Shown: in pieces, positions 7,241-13,762 of the stretch | Layout: every line of letters starts with the position of its first letter | Numbering within the stretch: the stretch's first letter is position 1 | Source of the DNA: JAFDZV01 sp048594725 | Lineage (GTDB): Bacteria > Bacteroidota > Ignavibacteria > OLB7 | DNA: 16,083 nt | Assembly (NCBI GenBank): GCA_048594725.1 | Contig: JBMDXA010000215.1 | Coordinates: 1-16,083 of the forward strand | Direction of reading: 5' to 3' | The notes under the pieces: model-generated | Told to the model about the DNA's origin: nothing | The model's input: the letters and a program-made list of their open reading frames with translations, nothing else | Database searches by the model: none | Made by a program: the position numbers and the translations under genes

Positions 7241-8071
7241 TTGATCGACACACTCTTCTCTCTTTCCGGCAAGGTCGCGGTTGTGACGGGCGCCGCCGGG
7301 CTTATCGGCGGGAACCATTGCAGAGCGCTTGCCGGAGCAGGGGCGCATGTGGTAGCCACCGATATTTCCGAGGAGCGCTGCCGCCGGATCGCCGGGTCGA
7401 TCGGCTCAGGCATGGCCGGGGAACCGAATCGAATCGCTGGCATGGGTGCGGACGTAACCGACCCCGATTCGCTCCGGGATCTTCGCGACAGGACGCTGGA
7501 GGAATTCGGGCGGATCGATATTCTGGTGAATAATGCCGCGATCAACGACATGTTCGAGAACCCGGCAGCAGCCGGCGAGCTATCGAAATTCGAGAACTAT
7601 CCCCTGGAGATGTTCCGGCGTTCGCTCGATGTCAACGTGACGGGAGTGTTTCTCTGCGCACAGATCATCGGAACCGAGATAGCACGTGGCGGAGGCGGAA
7701 GCATCATCAACGTGGCCTCCACCTATGGCATCGTGGCCCCGGACCAGTCGCTCTACAAACGTCCGGACGGCACGCAGTCGTTCTACAAATCGGCTGCCTA
7801 CCCTGTCACCAAGGGAGCCGTAATCTCCTTCACCCGTTTCCTTGCCGCCTACTGGGGAAATGCCGGAGTGCGAGCCAATTCGCTCTCCCCCGGAGGAGTG
7901 GAAAATTCCCAGGATGAATATTTCATCCGCAATTATTCGGCACGCACGCCGCTGGCGCGGATGGCCGCCCCTACCGATTACATGGGGGCCCTCATCTTCC
8001 TGGCGAGCGATGCATCATCGTACATGACGGGCGCAAACCTTGTTGTGGACGGCGGATGGACCTGCTGGTAG
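7241..8071 (+). CDS. Short-chain dehydrogenase/reductase, PtmA-like
   Basis: The protein has 276 residues. The start is TTG 7241; no in-frame ATG is available, and this start gives the usual SDR opening LFSLSGKVAVVTG. The NAD(P)-binding loop is TGAAGLIGG (residues 16-24), the structural motif is LVNNAA, and the catalytic triad is S160, Y187 and K191 (in AAYPVTKGA). The Ser-Tyr spacing of 27 residues is longer than in a typical SDR; this insertion (YGIVAPDQSLYKRPDG) resembles oxidoreductases of the PtmA kind found in nonulosonate and flagellin-glycosylation loci. The C-terminus SSYMTGANLVVDGGWTCW is a standard SDR ending. The likely role is oxidation or reduction of a hydroxyl or keto group on the sugar made by this cassette, perhaps preparing or following the aminotransferase step. 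The substrate is not known. Confidence 0.87.
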   Translation: MIDTLFSLSGKVAVVTGAAGLIGGNHCRALAGAGAHVVATDISEERCRRIAGSIGSGMAGEPNRIAGMGADVTDPDSLRDLRDRTLEEFGRIDILVNNAAINDMFENPAAAGELSKFENYPLEMFRRSLDVNVTGVFLCAQIIGTEIARGGGGSIINVASTYGIVAPDQSLYKRPDGTQSFYKSAAYPVTKGAVISFTRFLAAYWGNAGVRANSLSPGGVENSQDEYFIRNYSARTPLARMAAPTDYMGALIFLASDASSYMTGANLVVDGGWTCW

Positions 8072-8228
8072 AATAGCTCCTCCCCTTCAGGGGCCGGAGT
8101 CTGGCGTTCAATTTTTAGGGAGGCCTTGCCCGCTGCGGCAGGTTCGTCGTACGTCGCTGAGCATATCGCGACCGCGAACCCGCAGACGCGGAAAGGACGG
8201 CACACGCCCCTCCCGGTACGGACCCGAA

Positions 8229-8262
8229 AGGCTCCGTTGGTTCATTTACGCCAACAGAGCCT
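8229..8262 (+). promoter_or_regulatory. Strong hairpin in the leader of the NeuB-type gene
   Basis: AGGCTC-C-GTTGG pairs with CCAAC-A-GAGCCT, giving 11 base pairs and a single C/A mismatch around a 10-base loop. It ends 22 bases before the ATG at 8285. TTTT (8274-8277) follows after 11 bases, too far for a good terminator. It is the strongest structure in a 213-base gap that also holds a CCCC-TTCA-GGGG hairpin with outer CTCC/GGAG pairs (8078-8100) and a TGCC...GGCA hairpin (near 8126-8141). It may be an attenuator, an RNA-processing site or a translational control element; which is unclear. Confidence 0.45.
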
Positions 8263-8284
8263 CCGATCACCAATTTTCCTACTT

Positions 8285-9187
8285 ATGGCTTCCAATACCG
8301 TAAGAATCAGCACACGCGAGGTCGGCGACAACAAACCGGTGTTTATCATCGCCGAGATCGGTATCAACCATAACGGCTCGCTCGAGACCGCCAAGCGGCT
8401 TATCGATGTGGCAGCATTTACCGGCTGCGACGCAGTCAAATTCCAGAAGCGTACCCCCGAACTCTGCGTGCCGTATGATCAGTGGAATATCGAGCGCGAT
8501 ACACCCTGGGGGCGGATGACCTATATCGACTACCGCCACCGCATGGAATTTACCGCTGAGCAGTACTCCGATATCGACCGTTACTGCCGCGAAAAAGGGA
8601 TACTCTGGACGGCCTCCTGCTGGGATGAGGAATCCGTCGATTTTATCGAGCAGTTCGATGTGCCCGCATACAAGGCTGCATCCGCATCGCTCACGGATAT
8701 CCCGCTCCTGAAAAAGATGAAGAGCACCGGCAAGCCGCTCGTCATTTCCACCGGCATGTCCACGATGAGCGAAATCGAAACCGCGGTGGCGGCGCTCGGA
8801 GAGGATAATCTCATGATAGCCCATTCCACCAGCACCTATCCCTGCTCCCCGGACGAGCTTAATCTGAAAATGATCCTGACGTTGAAGGAAAAATATCCTT
8901 CCGTGCCGATAGGCTATTCCGGCCATGAAACCGGTCTTGCCACCACCTGGGCGGCCGTGGCACTGGGCGCCACCTTTATCGAACGCCATATCACTCTGGA
9001 CCGCGCCATGTGGGGGAGCGATCAGGCGGCATCGGTGGAGATGGGAGGTCTCTGGCGTCTTGTGGGAAATATCCGCGATATCGAAAAAGCTATCGGCGAT
9101 GGCGTCAAGCGCGTCTACGCCAGCGAAACCGGACCGCGCCAGAAACTGCGCCGCGTCCCCTCACCGGAAACCGGAATCTCCGCATAG
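8285..9187 (+). CDS. neuB: NeuB-type sialate/nonulosonate synthase, without the C-terminal SAF domain
   Basis: The protein has 300 residues from ATG 8285. An upstream in-frame ATG at 8126 is rejected because the extra 53 residues look like translated leader. The NeuB TIM barrel is complete: FIIAEIGINHNGSLETAKRL (residues 20-39), DAVKFQKR (K52), LVISTGMSTMSEI, IAHSTSTYP, and the metal ligands in IGYSGHETG (H214) and IERHITLD (H235). Their 21-residue spacing matches meningococcal NeuB (H215/H236). The family condenses phosphoenolpyruvate with an aldose (such as ManNAc or a di-amino hexose) to make a nonulosonic acid. Full-length NeuB has about 350 residues and a C-terminal antifreeze-like (SAF) domain that contributes an active-site Arg from the partner subunit. 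This protein stops at KLRRVPS..., so that domain is missing. A single-domain subfamily with such an ending exists to my recollection, so this is probably natural rather than a truncation. The aldose acceptor is unknown. Confidence 0.87.
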   Translation: MASNTVRISTREVGDNKPVFIIAEIGINHNGSLETAKRLIDVAAFTGCDAVKFQKRTPELCVPYDQWNIERDTPWGRMTYIDYRHRMEFTAEQYSDIDRYCREKGILWTASCWDEESVDFIEQFDVPAYKAASASLTDIPLLKKMKSTGKPLVISTGMSTMSEIETAVAALGEDNLMIAHSTSTYPCSPDELNLKMILTLKEKYPSVPIGYSGHETGLATTWAAVALGATFIERHITLDRAMWGSDQAASVEMGGLWRLVGNIRDIEKAIGDGVKRVYASETGPRQKLRRVPSPETGISA

Positions 9188-9214
9188 GCGATTTCAGCGG
9201 AGCCGGCATGCACG

Positions 9215-9236
9215 GCAGGAATATGCCCATTCCTGC
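9215..9236 (+). repeat. Perfect 8-bp hairpin after the NeuB-type gene
   Basis: GCAGGAAT-ATGCCC-ATTCCTGC is a perfect inverted repeat starting 27 bases after the stop codon. It lies immediately before a longer terminator-like hairpin (9255-9301) and may act with it as a 3' end structure or a bidirectional stop. Confidence 0.55.
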
Positions 9237-9254
9237 GGCTCGCACCGGAGCCCC

Positions 9255-9301
9255 CCTTCCCTCCAGCCTGCCGTGAAACCGGCCTGGAGGGAAGGCTGTT
9301 T
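9255..9301 (+). terminator. Strong hairpin, likely end of the sugar-cassette transcript
   Basis: CCTTCCCTCCAG (9255-9266) pairs perfectly with CTGGAGGGAAGG (9284-9295), a 12-bp stem with a further GCC/GGC pairing inside the loop. CTGTTTGAT follows. The T-run is only three bases, so it is not a perfect intrinsic terminator, but stem length and position (between the sugar cassette and a gene of different function) make it the best candidate for the 3' end of the operon. Confidence 0.6.
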
Positions 9302-9372
9302 GATAGATGAGCACACCGATACGGCCGCGCGCCGATCGTACAGGAGTATCACATCGGAATGGATCTGCGATA

Positions 9373-10200
9373 ATGGAGATTCTCACACCTGGAGTCATCT
9401 CCACGCTGGTGATCGCGGCCTCTGCTGGGGTCATCATCGGACTGGAGAAACTTTTCCCGTACGAGCCGGGCCAGCGGCTCTTCCGCGACGGATTCTGGAA
9501 CGACCTGGCGCTGTACACGCTCGTTCAGAGTTATCTGCTGAGCCTGATAATATTCGGTTTTATCGAATGGGTGGATACCGCAACCTCCCTCTCCCGGCTG
9601 CGGATCATTTCCGGCTGGCCCATCTGGGGTCAGGTGATGCTCTCCCTTTTCGTCCACGATCTGTATATCTACTGGTTTCACCGATGGCAGCACGGCAATA
9701 AATGGCTCTGGCGAGTGCACGAGGCACATCATTCCACCAGGGATGTCGATTGGCTCTCCGGTTCCCGGTCGCATTCGCTGGAGATCCTCATCAACCAGAC
9801 TATCGAGTTCGGACCGCTACTCCTGCTGGGCTGTGCGACGGAAGTGGTACTTATCAAGGGAACCATCGATGCGGTATGGGGCATGTATATCCACGCCAAT
9901 ATCGGCGTACGTTCCGGATGGCTCCAGTATATCCTCAACGGACCGGAGATGCACCGCTGGCACCATGCCATCGACCGCGATGCATACAACATGAATTTCG
10001 GGACCAAATTCGCATTCTGGGACTGGATATTCGGCACCGCATTTTTCCCCCGTGACAGAACGCCGGCCGGGTACGGGCTGGAGGAGGAATTCCCCGGCAC
10101 ATACCTGGCCCAGCATGCGCATGCGTTCCGTGCGTTCGGCGATGAGGAGCACCACCGCACCGATGAGAGGATGGTTGTTTCGGCACCCCGCGATCCCTGA
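9373..10200 (+). CDS. Sterol desaturase / fatty acid hydroxylase superfamily membrane enzyme
   Basis: The protein has 275 residues from ATG 9373; ATG 9307 would add 22 unlikely residues. The membrane segments are at about residues 6-24, 44-64 and 84-102, with a further hydrophobic stretch at 145-170. The family's di-iron histidine clusters are all present: HDLYIYWFHRWQH (H95, H103, H107), VHEAHHS (H116, H119, H120), H174 in MYIHANIG, and HRWHH (H194, H197, H198) followed by NMNFGTKFAFWDWIFGT, which is typical of the C-terminal box. These enzymes add a hydroxyl or double bond to a lipid chain, sterol or carotenoid using O2. The substrate cannot be told from sequence. It lies after the terminator-like hairpin of the sugar cassette and so is probably its own transcript. 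A link to lipid modification in the same envelope is possible but only inferred. Confidence 0.88.
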   Translation: MEILTPGVISTLVIAASAGVIIGLEKLFPYEPGQRLFRDGFWNDLALYTLVQSYLLSLIIFGFIEWVDTATSLSRLRIISGWPIWGQVMLSLFVHDLYIYWFHRWQHGNKWLWRVHEAHHSTRDVDWLSGSRSHSLEILINQTIEFGPLLLLGCATEVVLIKGTIDAVWGMYIHANIGVRSGWLQYILNGPEMHRWHHAIDRDAYNMNFGTKFAFWDWIFGTAFFPRDRTPAGYGLEEEFPGTYLAQHAHAFRAFGDEEHHRTDERMVVSAPRDP

Positions 10201-10221
10201 TGCCGGAAAAGGCATCTCAGG
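10196..10221. terminator. Hairpin between two convergent genes
   Basis: CCTGATGCC and GGCATCTCAGG form a 9-bp stem with a two-base bulge around the loop GGAAAA. It begins inside the last codon and stop of the hydroxylase gene and ends 18 bases before the end of the convergent YCF48-like gene at 10239. The GC content and position fit a shared terminator, but there is no T-tract on either strand. Confidence 0.45.
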
Positions 10222-10238
10222 AGACCTGTACCCGGCAA

Positions 10239-11390
10239 CTACCTCCCCTGATAATCGAGCTTATAGACATCCACTCCGATTGCATAGCCGATGAAACCAT
10301 TATCAGTTTTCATCAGCCTGATTTTGTTAGCGGCTTTTCCCAGTTCGGTTTTCCTCCAGCTCTTCCCGCCATCGGTTGTCTCGTAGCCTCCGGTAGTAGC
10401 GCCCACCCAGCCTCGGTTTTCATCGATGAACCCGACACCGAATTCCCGCAGCTTGAAATCGTCGTCCAGAGCGATCTCCTGCCAGCTCTTTCCGCCATCG
10501 GTCGTTTTGGCGACGACCCGTTTTGTGATGGTCGAGTCCGGATTATAGTTCTGGATGGTGACGTAGCCGGTCTGGCGTGTCGGGAACGACGCCTTCCAGG
10601 TTATCTCATACGGGCGTTCGGATTGATAGACCTTCTTCCAGATTGTTCCTCCGTCGGTGGTCATCAGGATCAGCGCGTGCGATTCCTGCACGGCCGGGCT
10701 TGTGGCCGCGCAGATGATGCCATTGTTCGTATCGAAGAATTTGATATCGGTAATCATCCCGCAGTACATGCTCAGGTCGGTAGATTGCCAGGAATCGCCG
10801 CCATCATCCGAACGGAGCAGATATGCCGGACCGCCCACTCTGCCGCCGGCATAGATATGAGTTTTATGATCGAGATATCCGGCATTGATAAAAGGCTCCT
10901 TCAGAATATCGATCGCGCAGAGCCCCTTTACTGCCGGGCCTGTTATATTCCGTACCGGGCTCCAGGTATCGCCTCCATCATAGGTCTGATACAGCGGAAT
11001 GGTATCGGAGACATTGGGGAAATATTCGGTTCCGATATTTCCCGCAAAACCACGGAGGCTGTCGGTAAACCCGATGCATCGGAAATATGTTCCAGGCTGG
11101 TTCAGCTTCTGCTGCCACGAGGAGCCACCATCGGTTGTTTTATAGATTTTCCCGAGCCCGTTCACATACCAGCCGGTTGTGGGGGTGATAAAGAAGATAT
11201 CATCCTGTTTGCCACGGTACGGCTCGGTTGGAAGTTTCTTCCACAAATACGGGTATGACGAGCCCGCGGCGTTATTCTTCGGCGGATCGCTGGCCGGAGC
11301 GCCGGTCTGGGACAGAGCGTTGGTTGCGCCCGCGAGGATGCATACGGCCATGAACAGGAGCCGCCCTGTTGTGATCGATAAGGGTCTCAT
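10239..11390 (-). CDS. Secreted YCF48/HCF136-like beta-propeller protein
   Basis: The protein has 383 residues and ATG 11390-11388. MRPLSITTGRLLFMAVCILA is a signal peptide, cleaved probably after NALSQ (about residue 28). The rest is repeats of the Asp-box/BNR kind, TTDGGxxW: near residues 86, 137, 195, 245, 297 and 339. Between them are the 'GW/GFA...' strands typical of YCF48-like propellers (TGWYVNGLG, RGFAGNIG, RGWVGATTGG). This family includes the plant and cyanobacterial photosystem II assembly factor HCF136/Ycf48, but in heterotrophs it is a common fold of extracellular or periplasmic proteins of unknown function. There is no sorting domain, so it may stay in the periplasm or be released. 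It is transcribed divergently from another propeller gene (11682-12785). The ATG at 11390 is only one base away from an oppositely oriented ATG at 11392, which opens the 28-codon frame containing repeat copy B. Confidence 0.82.
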   Translation of the reverse strand: MRPLSITTGRLLFMAVCILAGATNALSQTGAPASDPPKNNAAGSSYPYLWKKLPTEPYRGKQDDIFFITPTTGWYVNGLGKIYKTTDGGSSWQQKLNQPGTYFRCIGFTDSLRGFAGNIGTEYFPNVSDTIPLYQTYDGGDTWSPVRNITGPAVKGLCAIDILKEPFINAGYLDHKTHIYAGGRVGGPAYLLRSDDGGDSWQSTDLSMYCGMITDIKFFDTNNGIICAATSPAVQESHALILMTTDGGTIWKKVYQSERPYEITWKASFPTRQTGYVTIQNYNPDSTITKRVVAKTTDGGKSWQEIALDDDFKLREFGVGFIDENRGWVGATTGGYETTDGGKSWRKTELGKAANKIRLMKTDNGFIGYAIGVDVYKLDYQGR

Positions 11391-11681
11391 AATGGTCGTT
11401 CGGTCGTTATATCAGTACCAGAAGTACCGCGACGCTGCCGGAGGGATGGCCGTTTCCCAGGCACGCGCGGATGAATAGCCCTTGAGACGCAAGAGGAGAG
11501 ATGGCGTTCCCTGAAATCCTGGAACAACGTTCATAGCAGTTGGCCGGAGTAGGGAATCGCGAAAAGATGTAAGTTGCTTCGATACGGCAGGAACAGCCGT
11601 ACACTCCCCGGAAGCCCTGCATCTACAGTCGCAGACGATCAAAAGAACAACCGGGCCAATAGCCGGCAAGGATATGATGCC
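11391..11681. other. Divergent intergenic region between the two propeller genes
   Basis: These 291 bases should hold the promoters for both flanking genes. Visible structure: repeat copy B near its left edge (11410-11438) and a hairpin TACGGC-AGGAACA-GCCGTA at 11583-11601. A sequence ATG-TAAGTTGC at about 11567 resembles ATGC-TAAGTTGC at about 1568. No consensus promoter is convincing, and longer frames in this stretch on either strand have no recognisable domain. Confidence 0.5.
11410..11438 (+). repeat. Diverged repeat copy B (partner at 1264-1292)
   Basis: This plus-strand copy matches the minus strand at 1264-1292 at 20 of 29 positions and in frame reads LYQYQKYRDAA. It lies in an open frame of 28 codons from ATG 11392 to TAG 11476-11478 (MVVRSLYQYQ...QARADE). 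That ATG has no ribosome binding site, because the same bases are the start of the divergent YCF48-like gene. It is reported as a repeat rather than a gene because its translation is unproven. Confidence 0.35.
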
Positions 11682-12785
11682 ATGCGCGCTTTGAAAACCG
11701 AAGGGATCAAAAAAAAGAGTTTGAAGCGATTCTATCCCCTGCTGCCGGCAGCATTGATCCTCGTCTCCTGCACCGAAGGCACTACGAAAAAAACATCGTA
11801 CGGGGCTGATTCCGGCGCCATGACCATACGGTACGCGGAGAAATCGGCCGCTTATACCGGCCCCACGAAATCCGACTCCGCAGCGCAGATAAGCCAGTAT
11901 ATACGCCGTATCGTTCGGGACAGAAAAGGAAATCTCTGGTTTGCCACCACCAGCGATGGCGTCTGCCGTTACGATTGGAAGTCGCTCACCTACTTCAGCA
12001 CAAAGGATGGTTTGGCCGGCGATGCGGTACGAAGCATCGTAGAGGACCGCAACGGAAACATCTGGTTCGCCACTGTCGGAGGGATAGCCAGGTATGACGG
12101 CACGTCGTTCACCAATTTCACGACGAGAGAGGGGCTGAACGATAATGATGCATGGAGCATCCTGGAGGATAGAGAAGGGAATATGTGGTTCGGCACCGCC
12201 GGAGGGGTCTGCCGGTACGATGGGACATCGTTCACCGGGTTCCCGCTTCCGCTGGCGAAGATCAAAGATCCATCCTACAGGGTCACGCCGGAACTGGTGT
12301 GGTATATCATACAGGATAAAAGCGGAAATATCTGGTTCGGCACCGATGGTCTCGGCATCTACAGGTACAACGGCAGATCCGTCACCGGTTTTTCAACGAA
12401 GGACGGCCTCTGCGACAACAATATCACCTGCATTCTGGAAGACCGCCGGGGAAACATCTGGTTCAGCAGCCGTGCCGGTGGCGCCAGCCGTTTCGATGGG
12501 AAATCATTCGCCAATTTCACCGTAAAAGAGGGGCTGAGCAGCAACCGGATCTGGTCGATGTATGAAGATAGAGCCGGAAACATCTGGTTCACGGCCAATG
12601 GCGTGGATCGCTACGATGGAACATCATTTACCAATATCAGCGAGAAGGATGGCCTTGCGAATCCTTCCGTACAGTCTATCTTTGAGGATGAAGGGGGCAA
12701 ATTCTGGTTCGGCACCGGAGCAGGACTTTTTCGCTACGATGGAAAAGCCGTTACCAACATTACGAAAAACGGCCCCTGGTATTAA
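11682..12785 (+). CDS. Lipoprotein made of seven two-component-regulator propeller repeats
   Basis: The protein has 367 residues. The start is ATG 11682, not 11574, because AAGGA lies nine bases before it and the protein then has a proper lipoprotein signal: basic KKKSLKR, hydrophobic LLPAALI and lipobox LVSC with Cys30. Seven Reg_prop-type repeats follow, each of the form 'D..GN.WF.T..G..RYDG.SFT.F...EGL', with core Trp residues near positions 86, 128, 169, 218, 260, 302 and 342 (about 40-49 apart). Seven blades make one closed propeller. In Bacteroidota this domain is best known as the periplasmic sensor of hybrid two-component systems, with 14 or so repeats, a Y_Y_Y domain and a histidine kinase; none of these extra parts is present here or next door. 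It is probably a membrane-anchored binding or sensing protein; its ligand is unknown. It is divergent from another propeller gene (10239-11390). Confidence 0.87.
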   Translation: MRALKTEGIKKKSLKRFYPLLPAALILVSCTEGTTKKTSYGADSGAMTIRYAEKSAAYTGPTKSDSAAQISQYIRRIVRDRKGNLWFATTSDGVCRYDWKSLTYFSTKDGLAGDAVRSIVEDRNGNIWFATVGGIARYDGTSFTNFTTREGLNDNDAWSILEDREGNMWFGTAGGVCRYDGTSFTGFPLPLAKIKDPSYRVTPELVWYIIQDKSGNIWFGTDGLGIYRYNGRSVTGFSTKDGLCDNNITCILEDRRGNIWFSSRAGGASRFDGKSFANFTVKEGLSSNRIWSMYEDRAGNIWFTANGVDRYDGTSFTNISEKDGLANPSVQSIFEDEGGKFWFGTGAGLFRYDGKAVTNITKNGPWY

Positions 12786-12806
12786 CATGCAAAACCGGCC
12801 CGAGAG

Positions 12807-13343
12807 ATGCCCCTGACACCCGGATATACGATTCGGCCCGCCCGGCCATCCGACGTTCCCCTTCTGCCATCCATCGAAGATAGCGCCAACGCCCTGTTCG
12901 ATGGATGGGGCGAAATCCTCGGTCTTCCTTCCGACGGCAGCTCGCAGCTGGTCTCCGTGGAAACTCTCGCAACAGCGCAGCAGGCCGGGCATCTCTGGGT
13001 GGCGGCCGATTCGGCGGATACTCCGGTCGGATTTGCGCTCGTTTCCCCTGTTGATGGCGGGGCACATCTCGATGAGCTGGATGTACTGCCGGAGCATGGC
13101 CGCAGGGGGCTGGGCTCCGCGCTGGTGGAAACCATAGCGGTCTGGGCACGGGAGCAGGGCTACGGGGCCATCACCCTGACGACCTTTCGCAATATTCCCT
13201 GGAACGCACCCTTGTACGAACGCCTGGGATTCCGGATTATCGGGGAAACGGAGTTCGGCTCCGGGCTGGCAGAGATCGTCCGGAAGGAACAGGACGGAAA
13301 ATTCCGCGCGGATCTTCGCGTGGCGATGCGAAGGGAGATCTAG
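12807..13343 (+). CDS. GNAT-family N-acetyltransferase
   Basis: The protein has 178 residues from ATG 12807, which is preceded by a weak GAGAG. The GNAT core is recognisable: an opening beta strand YTIRPARPSDVPLL, strands HLWVAAD and PVGFALVSPVDG, then motif A LDELDVLPEHGRRGLGSALVETI, whose RRGLGSAL (from R99) is the acetyl-CoA pyrophosphate loop. Motif B follows as WNAPLYERLGFRIIGE. The family transfers an acetyl group from acetyl-CoA to an amine; the substrate could be a small molecule or a protein N-terminus. It lies 21 bases after the propeller lipoprotein gene. It heads a run of small plus-strand genes with short gaps, so it may be part of an operon, though those functions are unrelated. 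It is soluble and cytoplasmic. Confidence 0.87.
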   Translation: MPLTPGYTIRPARPSDVPLLPSIEDSANALFDGWGEILGLPSDGSSQLVSVETLATAQQAGHLWVAADSADTPVGFALVSPVDGGAHLDELDVLPEHGRRGLGSALVETIAVWAREQGYGAITLTTFRNIPWNAPLYERLGFRIIGETEFGSGLAEIVRKEQDGKFRADLRVAMRREI

Positions 13344-13431
13344 CAGCCGCGATTACTCATTACCCCGCTATTCGATGATATGCGACCGGAGCGCAATTCC
13401 GGCCCCTCTACTCCATCCTCAGGAACTTCTT

Positions 13432-13740
13432 ATGGGTCTCTTCTCAAAATTCTTTGGCGGCGGCAACGATGCAGAAAAGCCTGCCGAAGAGCCGCTCGTC
13501 CCCACCCCCATCCCGGCGCTCGGCGAGATATTGTGGATGCTCGAACAACAGAAAGGATCGGCTCTCACCCGGGAGGAGGTTCTTCAGGCGCGCGATAAGG
13601 CCGTATGCATCATGCTTCCTCTATCGAAAAAGGAAGCGCTCGATGAACGGCGGGGATTTCGGGATATCGATCCTGAGAACTGCTGGGAGGAATGGCTGGT
13701 AGTCAGAGCGGGACTGCAAGCAAAAAATCCCGATAAATAA
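13432..13740 (+). CDS. Uncharacterised small protein, 102 residues
   Basis: The start is ATG 13432, with AGGA seven bases upstream; the longer frame from 13375 adds 19 residues with no support. The N-terminus MGLFSKFFGGG is short, amphipathic and reminiscent of peptides that lie on a membrane surface. A Pro-rich linker follows (EEPLVPTPIPA) and then a compact, mostly helical domain with LGEILWMLEQQKG, LTREEVLQARDKAVCIMLP and DIDPENCWEEWLVVRAGL. I do not recognise a named family. It is soluble, has no signal peptide, and is followed after 22 bases by another unknown small gene. Codon use looks like that of the neighbours. The ribosome binding site and the orderly frame make it a real gene. Confidence 0.65.
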   Translation: MGLFSKFFGGGNDAEKPAEEPLVPTPIPALGEILWMLEQQKGSALTREEVLQARDKAVCIMLPLSKKEALDERRGFRDIDPENCWEEWLVVRAGLQAKNPDK

Positions 13741-13762
13741 GCGGCGGCAATCTCCCCGTACC

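Noticed and set aside
8126..8284. N-terminal extension of the NeuB-type protein from an upstream in-frame ATG
   Set aside because: The 53 extra residues are basic and Pro-rich, unlike any NeuB, and the DNA there forms several hairpins typical of a leader.
11574..11681. Longer start for the propeller lipoprotein
   Set aside because: The lipoprotein signal and a ribosome binding site fit ATG 11682; the upstream codons would bury the signal peptide and also contain a hairpin.
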